Shown in pieces: positions 41,801 through 45,245 of a stretch of DNA of 64,000 nucleotides. A model generated the notes under the pieces. That model did not search any database and was not told where the DNA came from. It saw nothing but the letters and a program-made list of their open reading frames with translations. How positions within the stretch are numbered: position 1 is the stretch's first letter; each line of letters opens with the position of its first letter. The translations under genes were made by a program, and so were the position numbers. The DNA is from Telmatactis stephensoni. Lineage: Eukaryota > Cnidaria > Anthozoa > Actiniaria > Isophelliidae. The stretch covers positions 87,501-151,500 of the forward strand of contig JALIZF010001232.1 in NCBI GenBank assembly GCA_029948255.1, read 5' to 3'.

Positions 41801-43581
41801 TCCGCCCTCTGATTACACCACCCTTACCAAAGATAAGGGTTACACAATCACAAGCCTTCCAGTTCACCGGAGTAGACTACGCTGGCCCCCTCTATGTACG
41901 TAACCAAGGGGGACAAACCTCATCAAAGATGTATATATGCTTATTTACCTGTGCAACAACTAGAGCTCTACATCTCGAGTTGGTAGAAGACCAAACAACT
42001 CAAGCCTTTCTCAGAGCATTCCGAAGATTCATAGCTCGACGAGGAATTCCAAACCAGATCATCTCTGACAATGCTCAAACCTTTAAGGCTGCAGCTAAAG
42101 AACTTCAACTAATGAATGAAATCCTGAAGACCGAGGCAGCACAGCAATTTATCTCCAACCACGGAATTGCTTGGCAGTTTATAGCAGAGAGAGCGCCGTG
42201 GTGGGGAGGATTCTACGAGCGAATCATAGGGATGGTAAAAAGATGCCTGAAGAAAATCATCGGCAAAGCAAGCCTAAACATGGTCGAGCTAGCCACTATA
42301 CTAACTGAAGTGGAAGCAGTACTTAACAGCCGTCCCCTAACTTTTCCCTACGTGAACATAAACGACGGCCCACCGTTAACACCATCGCACTTTTTATGTG
42401 GGCAGAGACTACTAACTTTGCCAGATGCATCAAATAAAGAAGAAGAAGAAGATCCAGATTACAATCCATTTCAAACTTCAACAGAAGAGCTGACAAGACG
42501 ATCAAGGTATCGTGATAAGATTTTGCAGAACTTCTGGACAAGATGGCAACGGGAGTATCTAACGGACTTGCGAGAGCACCATTCATATGGAAAAAGAGCA
42601 ACGAACAAGAAAACAGCAGCTGTTGGCGACGTGGTCCTCGTTCATGACAACACCCCGCGAAACCAATGGAAACTGGCCGTTATCAAGAAGCTACATCCTG
42701 GTCAAGATGGACTAGTAAGATCGGTGTCTTTGAAAACAAGCTCAGGAAAAGAATTATCAAGACCGATTGAAAAATTGTATCCGCTGGAAATGTCTGAAAT
42801 GTCTGAAGACCAAGATCTCATTGCAAGCACTAAGGAAAACGAACAAAGATTATTAACGACGGAGGCGCCACGCCCTAAGCGACTCGCCGCACAGAAAGCG
42901 ATATCAAGAATCAAGGAACAATGTGAAAACTAATAAGTAACAGTTATTTATCTTGTCGGCCGGGGAGGGTGTCGTAAAATGACGTAATGTAATTAGTGAT
43001 GTCATAGAGAGCGTGCGTCACGTCAATTAGTGTCAATAAAGATCAAACGACCAGGGATCTCGTGTAGTTACATCAATCGTAACAGATAAAACACATATAA
43101 ACAAGTAGGATTTCAGGCCTGTTAGAATGCGTTACCGATTGTGTTTTGGCTACACTAAGAGAACAGGGATTACAAGTCGAATGGTCCATACGCAGAGATG
43201 ATCTCAAGTAGCCCTATGACACATTCTGTCACCTTGAATATGACAAATAAGTTTTAAGCTAGTGTCCCATAAATAACTCCCCACCCCACCCCACCCTATT
43301 CGATATACGTAACGATGACTTGTTATCCATTTTCGCAGGTGGAAGTGGTTACGGAAGAATATCCGCCGGAAGTGATTGAGACGCTTGAAGAAGGGAACTT
43401 CTTTGGGGAGAAAAGCCTCGTGATCTCCACGCCACGAACCGTATCTGTCCGCGCAGCCACGCACGTGTACTTGTTCTTGCTGAAAAAGGAAGATCTCGAC
43501 CAGGCCCTCGAATACTACGCTGAAGTCAAGGCTCAAGTCAGCGAGAAAGTTTACAGTCTTTATGGCGTGCGAATGCAGTGA
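258..43581 (+). CDS. CNGK-type four-repeat K+-selective cyclic-nucleotide-gated channel (5' end outside window)
   Basis: This is a single polypeptide with four CNG-channel repeats, each S1-S6, pore, C-linker and CNBD; known relatives are sperm CNGK channels of sea urchins. Exons: 258-333, 674-851, 2087-2146, 2376-2480, 2877-3023, 3697-3759, 4604-4718, 5358-5493, 6221-6480, 7172-7335, 11326-11468, 11822-12061, 19661-19777, 20100-20199, 21583-21661, 22047-22174, 23673-23794, 24739-24930, 25441-25542, 25836-26003, 26218-26319, 28732-28808, 28982-29040, 29219-29274, 29559-29701, 30178-30284, 30914-31057, 31319-31359, 32121-32241, 32503-32619, 33341-33477, 33858-34077, 34822-35064, 35659-35730, 36263-36519, 37103-37236, 38057-38170, 38249-38376, 38956-39038, 39683-39773, 40403-40543, 43339-43581. 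All junctions are GT-AG and phases match; the total is 5,525 nt, one open frame. The family role is a cGMP-opened plasma-membrane K+ conductance; function in this organism is inferred. An AATAAA lies at 43873. Repeat 1 S1-S5 and the start codon lie upstream. Confidence 0.93.
944..1100 (+). repeat. tRNA-derived SINE-like element
   Basis: It has a pol III A-box-like GGCACAGTTGGTTAGTG (956-973 region) and B-box-like GAGTTCGATCC about 40 nt later, followed by TTTCGACTTCTTTCC and a tail containing GAGCGCACCGTC. A related copy lies at about 4167-4500. It is not a functional tRNA: no acceptor stem pairs. Confidence 0.6.
1480..1616. repeat. Foldback (MITE-like) element
   Basis: The left arm, TGCGCGCAACAAAGTTGCAC and on to CACCCCTGCAA, is matched in inverse by the right arm, TTGCAGGGGTGGTCCAACTT and on to GGGTTGCGCGCA. 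It has no coding capacity. Confidence 0.55.
2087..2480 (+). CDS. CNGK repeat 1: C-linker exons
   Basis: Exons 2087-2146 (20 codons, containing VRDKVMAYYEYL) and 2376-2480 (35 codons, containing FDDLPITFQAELSLSIN) are both phase 0 and follow S6 directly. The helical pattern and the 'LP..FQAELSLSIN' stretch match the C-linker of CNG/HCN channels, which carries ligand-induced motion from the CNBD to the gate. Both are too short to stand out as open frames; they were found by splice signals and phase. Confidence 0.88.
2596..2740. repeat. Foldback MITE with 30-bp arms
   Basis: The start TAGAGGGATTTCACGGCAGC (with CATGTTTGTTG) and the end CAAACATGGCTGCTGTGAAATCCCTCTATA are inverted copies about 30 bp long around an AT-rich centre. 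It lies within the repeat 1 intron before the CNBD. Confidence 0.65.
2877..4718 (+). CDS. CNGK repeat 1: cyclic-nucleotide-binding domain
   Basis: Exons 2877-3023, 3697-3759 and 4604-4718 encode a CNBD beta-roll: APLFKGL at the start, GEIGHHMFYIHKGKAD, then GKLFGE and VSLVYNLPRSTTVRAA, ending with ADMNRVIKHYP of the C helix. The Phe-Gly-Glu and the Arg of the phosphate-binding cassette are present. The residue after that Arg is Ser (RST), where cGMP-preferring channels usually have Thr, so ligand affinity cannot be assumed. Confidence 0.9.
3487..3575. repeat. Short perfect-type hairpin
   Basis: AATTACCTCGAACCTCGGCT (with TTTATCCATATACATC) pairs with GATGTATATGGGTAAAAGCC (with TTCTTGGTAATTAA). 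Intronic; no gene seen. Confidence 0.5.
4167..4500 (+). repeat. SINE-like element, second copy
   Basis: It shares GAGAGGTCCCGA-TTCGAT-CC, TTTCGACTTCTTTCC and the block GAGCGCACCGTC-GCTTCCTGGGAGACCAGCTTCT with the element at 944-1100, but contains about 180 nt between these blocks. It lies in the intron upstream of exon 4604-4718. Confidence 0.5.
5358..5493 (+). CDS. CNGK linker between repeats 1 and 2
   Basis: One exon of 136 nt (phase 1 in, phase 2 out) encodes VAEKLYTAVETRCDLSKRK and a polar stretch ending NDFNIM. It closes the C helix of CNBD 1 and leads into S1 of repeat 2. It is charged, with no membrane segment. Confidence 0.85.
5590..5806. repeat. Foldback MITE made of GAGTAAA/TTTACTC units
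   Basis: The start TGCAAAAACGCGCGAGTAAA and the end TCTACTTGCGCGTTTTTGCA are inverted, and the arms continue pairing for about 90 bp each. Inside the arms, GAGTAAA and TTTACTC recur, so a single strand can form nested stems. Confidence 0.75.
6221..7335 (+). CDS. CNGK repeat 2: voltage-sensor-like domain S1-S4
   Basis: Exon 6221-6480 encodes S1 (LMAVVIVCFFYPYVATF) and S2 (ILGLTYVLDVILLIDFLMRF). Exon 7172-7335 encodes S3 (LFWTDLLAVLPLEIFALL) and S4 (FLRLNRLLKLFR), with basic residues at every third position (R, R, K, R). The gene therefore keeps a regular S4 in this repeat, although CNG-type channels are only weakly voltage dependent. The intron between them (6481-7171) carries a minus-strand SINE. 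Confidence 0.92.
6740..7042 (-). repeat. tRNA-derived SINE, minus strand
   Basis: Read on the minus strand, it starts GGGAGCAAGGGTGGCTGAAT, with an A-box-like TGGCTGAATGGTTAGACTA and a B-box-like GGTTCGATTCC. It then has a body with GGGTTTTCTCCGGGTCCTCC and ends near the AT-rich TATTTATATAGCGC. A related element lies at 34225-34456. Confidence 0.7.
7336..11325. other. Long intron without a supported gene
   Basis: This is the intron between the repeat 2 S4 and S5 exons. Several short open frames exist but none shows a known domain or splices in frame. An imperfect inverted repeat (AAATGGCACTATTC near 10167, GAACAGTGCCATTTCATG near 10224) is the only structure noted. It is AT-rich. Confidence 0.6.
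11326..12061 (+). CDS. CNGK repeat 2: S5, pore, S6
   Basis: Exon 11326-11468 encodes the S4-S5 linker and S5 (FVINILLATHLCGCLWFFEA). Exon 11822-12061 encodes the turret, which holds an NVT sequon, then the pore helix, the filter SSTGYGD and the S6 helix (MIAVLVMIVGLLLYGYCL). Unlike repeat 1 there is no intron inside the filter. The donor at 12062 opens the long intron that holds two LINEs. Confidence 0.94.
12190..12272 (+). repeat. (TAA)n microsatellite
   Basis: A nearly pure TAA run of about 70 bp stands directly at the 5' edge of the first LINE copy. R4/Dong-type LINEs are known to insert into TAA repeats, so this is probably the target site. Confidence 0.9.
12273..15276 (+). mobile_element. 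R2/R4(Dong)-like LINE, copy 1, internally deleted
   Basis: A likely start is at 12274. The N-terminal part has a Myb-like stretch (KSIWEEKGYASLGKSSQNLR) followed by a basic region. RT block 1 follows: NWSSPGNDKITNFW, CIMIPKTQNPK, DHRPITLLNTLYK. The frame breaks at 13794, and a second frame (to 15185) resumes near the segment that follows the RT core. About 0.7 kb holding the catalytic FxDD region is missing compared with copy 2. The C-terminal part has C-x2-C...H-x4-C (CRMCHSSTESTTHILCAC) and an endonuclease-like region with IDVAVMD...LLEGT, where copy 2 has PD. The 3' end is AATAAAGATTCCA then (TAA)n. It lies in a CNGK intron, sense orientation. It cannot be active as it stands. Confidence 0.85.
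15277..15333 (+). repeat. (TAA)n / (TAATAT)n tract between LINE copies
   Basis: Imperfect TAA repeats with AATATT interruptions form the 3' tail of copy 1 and the 5' edge of copy 2. They are consistent with two insertions into the same TAA target. Confidence 0.8.
15334..17880 (+). mobile_element. R2/R4(Dong)-like LINE, copy 2, 5'-truncated with intact RT-endonuclease
   Basis: An open frame (15330-17750) begins inside the ORF, at the region matching residue ~400 of copy 1. It keeps the whole reverse transcriptase: NWSAPGLDKITNFW, ENPKAQDFRPITCLNTMY, DQRGG, WIDVKKAFDSV, HGILQGDSFC and the active-site FVDDLKS. A CCHC-type knuckle follows (CRLCHHYEETIPHLLCSC), then a restriction-like endonuclease signature PD-x14-E (PDIMVLDKKTKTWLIIE). 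This layout is that of the R2/R4 group. Only the N-terminal DNA-binding part is missing. The 3' end is GAAATAAATCACGA then TAATAATAATA. It is clearly diverged from copy 1 at the protein level, so the two are separate insertions. Confidence 0.88.
18145..18993. mobile_element. Non-autonomous TIR element (TTAAGGTAGTNCCGGA ends)
   Basis: The left end TTAAGGTAGTACCGGA and right end TCCGGAACTACCTTAA are inverted repeats 849 bp apart. The interior is AT-rich with no conserved frame. Short motifs such as GGGGGTCCCCGTATTA (18244) and GGGGGTCACCGTATTA (18624) are repeated inside. Confidence 0.65.
19243..19432. repeat. Foldback MITE, ~48-bp arms
   Basis: The arms GATTCTGATTGGTTCTCAGT (with GATGCTTAATCTT) and AAGAATGAGCATCACTTAGA (with ACCAATCAGAATC) are inverted. 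The outer ends are ACGATTATA/TATAATCGT. Confidence 0.75.
19661..20199 (+). CDS. CNGK repeat 2: C-linker exons after the LINE-filled intron
   Basis: Exon 19661-19777 completes the Lys codon left open at 12061 and encodes KVEFLERINAVQTFMEN, then YQVLRYLRTLWEIH. Exon 20100-20199 encodes a KGEVIPRSKRLMEDMP-type segment and ends SKEIMSM in phase 0. Frame continuity across 7.6 kb of retrotransposon sequence is direct evidence that the LINEs are intronic. The downstream intron carries the TACCATACCA minisatellite. Confidence 0.88.
20210..21130. repeat. TACCATACCA minisatellite
   Basis: Tandem units built on CACTATACCATACCAAACC alternate between about 34 and 52 bp, giving an 86-bp higher-order period over much of the array. 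Two strands are open over long stretches because stops are rare in this composition; no protein is proposed. A degenerate continuation lies at 21355-21550. Confidence 0.9.
21237..21347. repeat. CGTATGACTG MITE, copy 1
   Basis: GTATGAGTGTGAAACGGACC and on to ACAGTCATACGAAATC. The G+C-rich interior contains CGTGCCGT-type words in both orientations and the core AATTCCTGCCGTAATCGTGC. It is flanked by minisatellite sequence. Confidence 0.6.
21583..23794 (+). CDS. CNGK repeat 2: cyclic-nucleotide-binding domain
   Basis: Exons 21583-21661 (VPIFMQTEDSFLRQLSL), 22047-22174 (GDFIVYAGDMGREMYCVRRG to GPGGFFGE) and 23673-23794 (VGLIYGESRLASVQA to SDLDDVLLHFP) form a full CNBD. The cassette reads ESRLASV: the conserved Arg is kept but Leu stands where CNG channels have Thr/Ser. 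This makes repeat 2 the least canonical ligand site. The FGE|V intron is phase 0, as in repeat 1. Confidence 0.92.
22375..22625 (+). repeat. Tandem repeat, ~90-95 bp, three copies
   Basis: Each unit contains TTAGGGTCTGTTATATCGAG, GTTATCGGGGCTCGTTATAT, TGGGGTTAACGTGATATCGG and GGTTCGATATATTGGAGTTG. Three successive units are visible. They are AT-rich except for GGGG words. Confidence 0.8.
22685..22824. repeat. CGTATGACTG MITE, copy 2
   Basis: TTCGTATGACTGGGAAAACC ... GGGCCGTTTCACAGTCATAG. The interior has ACGGTTACGGCAGGAATTTT, shared with the other copies. Confidence 0.7.
23027..23486. repeat. MITE-like element rich in GGCGAGACAACTT
   Basis: The left end GCGTTTATATGGCGAAAAGT (with TGTCCCGG) is matched in inverse by AGACAACTTTTCTGATATAA near the right end. 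CGAGACAACTT occurs several times inside, and a poly-G run lies at 23412-23426. Confidence 0.55.
23851..24002. repeat. CGTATGACTG MITE, copy 3 (clearest ends)
   Basis: The termini ATAGAGCGTATGACTGGGAA and TCATACAAAATCCGCTCTAT are inverted. The interior has ATTACGGCAGGAATTTCGAA, as in copies 1, 2, 4 and 5. It lies in a CNGK intron. Confidence 0.75.
24200..24355. repeat. TAGAGTG foldback MITE, copy A
   Basis: TAGAGTGATTTTCATAAACC (with CGTGAAA) at the left is inverted at the right as TTTCACAGGTTTATGAAAAC (with CACTCTA). The related copy at 59150-59325 shares the TAGAGTG ends and the CCCGTGA block. Confidence 0.7.
24739..25542 (+). CDS. CNGK linker between repeats 2 and 3
   Basis: Exon 24739-24930 encodes a basic, serine-rich stretch (VRRLSVTVKKKTPSRDSYSI) with several RRxS/RxxS sites that could be phosphorylated. 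Exon 25441-25542 encodes LHQVDKNEEYKGPFRDLSP and leads into S1 of repeat 3. Both junctions are phase 2. No membrane segments are visible. Confidence 0.85.
25836..29040 (+). CDS. CNGK repeat 3: S1-S4
   Basis: Exon 25836-26003 gives S1 and S2 (VLNYVFDLIFFID). Exon 26218-26319 gives FRFHSYIKFHVAYFNQKG. Exon 28732-28808 gives S3 (FFLDLLCCLPTDIIVLAMW), and exon 28982-29040 gives S4 (LRALAFARLNRCLHFYKL). The S4 spacing is R-A-R-R-H-K, so the second position has lost its charge. For the second exon the acceptor at 26217 was chosen over an in-frame one at 26175, because it joins S2 to the conserved FRFH motif. The intron 26320-28731 carries MITEs and a 78-bp minisatellite. Confidence 0.87.
26346..26502. 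repeat. hAT-like MITE (CAGTGGCGGATCCAG ends)
   Basis: The left end CAGTGGCGGATCCAGAGGGG (with GTTCC) and the right end GGAAACCCCCTTGG...CTGGATCCGCTATT are inverted. CAGTGGCGGATCCAG ends are familiar from animal hAT-derived MITEs (family knowledge); the right end is worn. Confidence 0.7.
26503..27353. mobile_element. Non-autonomous TIR element (AAGTAATAGCATGG ends)
   Basis: The left end AAGTAATAGCATGGCTATGA (with GGTTGATTAGTGATTAAATG) pairs with the right end CATTTAGCCATTAAATG...CAACCATGCTATTACTT. An internal 60-bp foldback lies at 26534-26640 (CCCGAAGCCGAGGGAGGTTT against AAACCTCCCGAGGCTGAGGG). A second palindromic cluster of CGTACCTCATG/CATGAGGTACG words lies at 27140-27275. No transposase frame. 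Confidence 0.65.
27506..28320 (+). repeat. 78-bp minisatellite, main block
   Basis: At least ten tandem units of exactly 78 bp, such as GTGTATGTTGCTTGTGCTTA then TGCTTATGTCACTAGTGAAA, agacaagcactgctaatg, and AGTACATTACTGAGTCT. Because 78 is divisible by 3, frames stay open as 26-residue units. Units differ by a few substitutions (AGCACT/AGCTCT, GAGCAG/GAATAG), and the second variant introduces stops in one frame. It is intronic in CNGK. Confidence 0.93.
28321..28468 (-). mobile_element. Short antisense retroelement 3' end inside the minisatellite
   Basis: (AAT)n followed by GACTTTATTTATG, read on the minus strand, is CATAAATAAAGTC then (ATT)n, that is a polyadenylation-like signal and microsatellite tail. 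It interrupts the 78-bp array. A similar tail stands at 39325-39370. Confidence 0.6.
28469..28690 (+). repeat. 78-bp minisatellite, second block
   Basis: About 2.5 further units continue after the inserted retroelement end, with the last unit degenerate (CTTGATATCAGTAGTGATAA). Confidence 0.9.
29219..31057 (+). CDS. CNGK repeat 3: S5, pore, S6
   Basis: Exons are 29219-29274 (FFGYMEEQLGG), 29559-29701 (S5, FALYMGLFTHYVACGWFILA), 30178-30284 (pore helix and filter SASVGYGDLHA) and 30914-31057 (S6, ALVCMIIGIVFYGFIIA). The filter is SVGYGD, where the other three repeats have STGYGD. It is still a K+ signature, but the four subunit-equivalents are not identical. The pore exon ends IVEE in phase 0. 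Confidence 0.93.
29976..30055 (+). repeat. (TTG)n/(CTG)n microsatellite
   Basis: A TTG run of about 14 units passes into CTG and ATG triplets. It is intronic, between the S5 and pore exons of repeat 3. Confidence 0.9.
31175..31245 (+). repeat. (GAT)n/(GGT)n microsatellite
   Basis: Consecutive ATG/GAT triplets pass into GGT triplets. Intronic. Confidence 0.9.
31319..32241 (+). CDS. CNGK repeat 3: C-linker
   Basis: Exon 31319-31359 is only 41 nt (DQNVNENLRNRIV) and exon 32121-32241 encodes NHYEYIWIRNRGIDPSSLLQ and the following helix, ending KDIIEK in phase 0. The start of the second exon is also the unit of a tandem array directly upstream (31832-32120), with several look-alike acceptor sites. 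The acceptor at 32119-32120 (GTTGCAG) is the one that keeps frame. Confidence 0.87.
31415..31547. repeat. MITE with TTATAATACACTATACAAAATT ends
   Basis: The left end TTATAATACACTATACAAAA and right end TTTTGTATAGTGTATTATAA are near-perfect inverted repeats, 133 bp overall. Confidence 0.8.
31548..31712. repeat. Foldback element adjacent to the previous MITE
   Basis: AAATCGCACGATCTTCTCGT at the left and AAGATCGTGCGATTT at the right are inverted. The inner arms TAATGTTTTGAAAACTCTCA and TGAGAACTTTCAAAACATTA also pair, so most of the element can fold on itself. Confidence 0.8.
31832..32120 (+). repeat. Tandem array derived from the edge of a CNGK exon
   Basis: Four units, about 62-75 bp apart, contain TAGCCATTACGAGTACATAT, GGATTTGCTACCGAGCACTT and ATCGATTCCTATGATTGGTA. 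The first half matches the 5' end of exon 32121-32241 (CCATTACGAGTATATATGGA), including the AG before CCATT. The array therefore places extra copies of the acceptor and exon start in the intron. Confidence 0.88.
32503..34077 (+). CDS. CNGK repeat 3: CNBD and charged linker
   Basis: Exons are 32503-32619 (VPLFQGTEIGFLKML to RKGDIGQE), 33341-33477 (MYFIHEGQVEVVSEH to FFGEISIVFSCPRTASIR) and 33858-34077. The cassette FGEIS...CPRTAS has the Glu, Arg and Thr typical of cGMP-binding CNG channels, making this the most canonical of the four sites. In sea urchin CNGK, repeat 3 is reported to hold the working site (from memory). The last exon runs on into an E/K/R-rich stretch (KKKEEEDRKRQEEE) likely to be a long charged helix or coiled coil. 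Confidence 0.94.
34225..34456 (-). repeat. tRNA-derived SINE, minus strand
   Basis: On the minus strand it reads GGGTGGCATGGTTGGTTGAG (A-box region), then GGTCCGAGTTCGAGTCCCAG (B-box region) and a body with GGGTTCTCCAGTTTTTCCTC, similar to the element at 6740-7042. Confidence 0.7.
34822..36519 (+). CDS. CNGK repeat 4: acidic linker and S1-S4
   Basis: Exon 34822-35064 begins with an acidic, threonine-rich linker (EETEEP-type) and ends with S1 (LITLFNCLLIFATSITITYM). Exon 35659-35730 gives most of S2. Exon 36263-36519 gives IFFNFHMAYIDN, the conserved VLNYVKGKFRFDILASFPID of S3, and S4 (YLRLLHLLRLVRMKQFF; charges R, H, R, R, K). The exon ends in phase 2 before the pyrimidine-rich intron. Confidence 0.93.
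35930..36209. repeat. CGTATGACTG MITE, copy 4, with inner insertion
   Basis: The left end GCAATGTTCGTATGACTGAG and right end ACAGTCATACAAAAACTGCTCT match the family. About 120 nt of unrelated sequence rich in CCTTAAAT words separates the halves. Confidence 0.6.
36660..37080 (+). repeat. Polypyrimidine tract: (CTTC)n, (CTTT)n, (CTT)n
   Basis: Nearly all C/T for about 400 bp, interrupted at 36830-36955. It lies in the intron between the repeat 4 S4 and S5 exons. The long open frames here follow from the composition. Confidence 0.9.
37103..38376 (+). CDS. CNGK repeat 4: S5, pore, S6
   Basis: Exon 37103-37236 encodes S5 (LLYVILIAHVFACGWFFI). Exon 38057-38170 encodes the pore helix and filter TSTGYGDVHA. 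Exon 38249-38376 encodes S6 (CVMVFGKLLFGFILGNIA) and the start of the C-linker, ending KLSAIE in phase 0. An intron interrupts the segment just after the filter (phase 1). Confidence 0.93.
38460..38870 (+). repeat. Tetranucleotide satellite (GACT)n/(GACC)n/(GATT)n
   Basis: Blocks of GACT, GACC and GATT succeed one another, with a pure GATT run of over 20 units at 38745-38822. Intronic in CNGK. Confidence 0.93.
38956..39773 (+). CDS. CNGK repeat 4: C-linker
   Basis: Exon 38956-39038 (AHMGDQEIPLSLQDRVRNFY) and exon 39683-39773 (KGVEYDSLFYDMPHCM, then LTGTILQN) form the C-linker. The upstream intron carries a long tetranucleotide repeat (38500-38840). The second exon ends in phase 0 immediately before IPLF, the same boundary as in the other three repeats. 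Confidence 0.9.
39325..39370 (-). repeat. (AAT)n with ACTTTATTTAT: antisense retroelement tail
   Basis: Same arrangement as at 28321: TAA repeats then ACTTTATTTATCC, read on the minus strand as a tail after an AATAAA-like signal. Confidence 0.5.
39810..39965. repeat. Foldback MITE
   Basis: GAGATATGCTTCACTTGCCA with ACGAGGCTACATGC is inverted as GCACGTAGCCTCGT with AAGTGGCAAGTGAATTAGTA. The arms are about 45 bp with small gaps. Confidence 0.7.
40403..43581 (+). CDS. CNGK repeat 4: CNBD and C-terminus
   Basis: Exon 40403-40543 encodes IPLFTEADVPFIRLLA to MYLIKRGL. Exon 43339-43581 encodes VEVVTEE to FFGEKSLVISTPRTVSVRAA, the C helix (KEDLDQALEYYAEVKAQVSE) and the stop TGA at 43579-43581. The cassette has FGE and RTV, so Arg and Thr are kept. 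The protein ends about 30 residues after the C helix starts, with no extra tail. The intron between the two exons (40544-43338) holds the BEL/Pao fragment. Confidence 0.94.
40772..40812 (+). repeat. 37-bp direct repeat flanking the insertion-rich intron, left copy
   Basis: AACACATAAAAACAAGTAGG followed by ATTTCAGGCCTATTAG. It recurs at 43090-43125 with three differences, just after the BEL/Pao LTR. Confidence 0.6.
41178..41581. repeat. TTTATTATACAATTCT-ended MITE
   Basis: The left end ATTTATTATACAATTCTGCA and right end GAGAATTGTATAATAAAT are inverted, 404 bp apart. The interior has internal palindromes (AACCTCGTTTGCTCGGTCTG). Its right edge abuts the BEL/Pao fragment. Confidence 0.65.
41581..42933 (+). 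mobile_element. BEL/Pao retrotransposon fragment: integrase and C-terminal domain
   Basis: One open frame of 450 codons. Order: zinc-binding HHCC region (HKTVMHGG ... CVTCRKAEG), integrase core with FTGVDYAGPL (first Asp), ISDNAQTF (second Asp) and APWWGGFYERIIG (the Glu region), then a C-terminal chromatin-type domain (GDVVLVHDNTPRNQWKLAVI, LSRPIEKLYPLE) typical of BEL/Pao polyproteins (DUF5641-like). Gag, protease and RT are absent upstream, so this is a 5'-truncated copy. It lies in sense orientation in the last CNGK intron. The frame is intact, suggesting a fairly recent insertion; it cannot move alone. Confidence 0.9.
42971..43085 (+). mobile_element. Probable 3' LTR of the BEL/Pao copy
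   Basis: A purine-rich tract GGCCGGGGAGGG (42959-42970) is followed by TGTCGTAAAATGACGTAATG ... ATCAATCGTAACA, a TG...CA unit of about 115 bp with AATAAA inside (43036). No 5' LTR copy was seen. The short length is at the low end for LTRs, so the left border is tentative. Confidence 0.55.
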
Positions 43582-44955
43582 ACCAAGCCTCCATCCAGTT
43601 TAGCTCTTTATCTACCTATTTTTTTACTTCAAAATTTGGTAATCTGAAAAGACAAATCTGCTGATTCCCGAATGGATCAAGCTCCCTTTTTCCTGCTGAT
43701 AGATATAACGACTTAGACCAACGAAGTCGCTTCGCTTTGCCTTTGAAAAAAGGCCAACTCAGCAAAAGTAAAACCAGAAAATCTTTTTCTTAACCTACAT
43801 CTCGTGGCCGTAATCTGGTGAGCTTTTTTAAGGCCATCGAGAAGCAGAATATCAGACTGACGTGAAACCAGTAATAAACTAAAGAGCTAAACTAAACTTG
43901 CAATGGTCTTCATTTATCAAAGAGATTAATAATATTAGAGTAGGGTAGACATGGTAACTTGACATTCTTGTGTGTGGTATCTGGATACTCGCGTTGGTAC
44001 TTTCCCTAGTCATTAGGAGAGATGCGGCTAGAATGATGGACCCTAAAAATATCGCCAAGACCAACCCTAAAAATGCCGTCTGTCTATTAAACAATTATTG
44101 ATTTTTTACTAAGCATGATAAAAACAGTGATTAGCTGAGATTTTTGAGTACAAGAGACAGTATGGTTTTGGTTTCGTCAGTGCCATTTGATATTTACCTG
44201 GATCCAGACTGGCGCCATTCCGTCCAAAAACTGGTCAGACTATTACTAACCTTATGTAGCTAATAATAAGCTTATAACTTGAAGCCCTACTTACTAAACG
44301 TCAATCTTACTTGAATTTCAATCACACCCTACAACAGCGTCATAGTGTAAAAACTGGAGTATATACTAAGATTCATTCACACATTAACGTACTCAACCTA
44401 CAAAACCATTTGGTAAAGGCTTGGGACTATTCCGAATCTACAAATTTAGAACTGAGATGAAAAACACAATCTAGGATAACCTTGCCTAGGCTAGCACATT
44501 TGCATGTGCAGTTGGTCCTGCCCCTGCGAGGTCCAACAACTAGCCATAACAAAATTGTCATGAAAAATCTACGTCACAAAAAGTCCCTTGCCAAACTTAT
44601 CAATAGACTACAAAATCACTGAAAATATGAAATGCATAGAAAAGTGTCGCGTAACACATACTAGTAAACACAAATTGACTACGTTAGGAGAGCATTACCA
44701 GGGTCTCACTCCTCGAAAGACCCCATAACTTTGCGGACCCGTTAACTAATTTTACGGGAAAAAATACGGGAGTGCGCAAGCACCCGTAAACTTGCCTGTA
44801 AAATCATAAAAATTGAAAATAACGTGCGTTTTCTAGGAACACCCGTGAACTTTATCGAAAAGTTAACGAATCCTTAAAGTTATTAATTCTTTCGAGAAAC
44901 TGCTGGCCCTTTAAGACTCGGGACTCCGTGTGCCCTTCTTATAAAATTCTCTGGC
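43582..44955. other. Intergenic stretch after CNGK
   Basis: Holds the presumed 3' UTR and unassigned AT-rich sequence. ACGGGA/CCCGTAA words at 44740-44830 hint at an old repeat. No supported gene. Confidence 0.5.
43873..43878 (+). terminator. Possible poly(A) signal of the CNGK gene
   Basis: AATAAA about 290 nt after the CNGK stop codon. It is the first canonical hexamer seen in this interval. No downstream element was verified. Confidence 0.35.
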
Positions 44956-45245
44956 CGCTAAACGTGACGTGTTGCCCACCACTGATTTGGGATATTTTTG
45001 GAACTTATCCGGCGTCTTTCGGTTATATCGTACTCTAGTAACAAGTTAAAGATTAATTCAGTCAGAACCGAATTATTTAAAGGCACTCTTTTTAATAGAT
45101 TACCATATTTATGGAACAACTTGCCTGATAAACTTAGGACTTCTAATCTTAGCTTATCATTATTTAAGAGACAATGTATTGAATTTTATAAAACTAAAAT
45201 CTTTGATCCTGACCGCCCACATGTCACTTGGACACAGTGATCTGA
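44956..45245 (+). pseudogene. LINE C-terminal remnant
   Basis: The frame ending at 45240 contains TELFKGTLFNRLPYLWNNLP followed by LSLFKRQCIEFY. The pattern 'F-x-NR-x3-LWN-x-LP ... S-L-x-x-FK' is the familiar C-terminal tail of CR1/jockey-type LINE reverse transcriptases. Nothing of the RT core is present upstream. Downstream sequence to about 45700 may be its 3' UTR. Confidence 0.65.
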
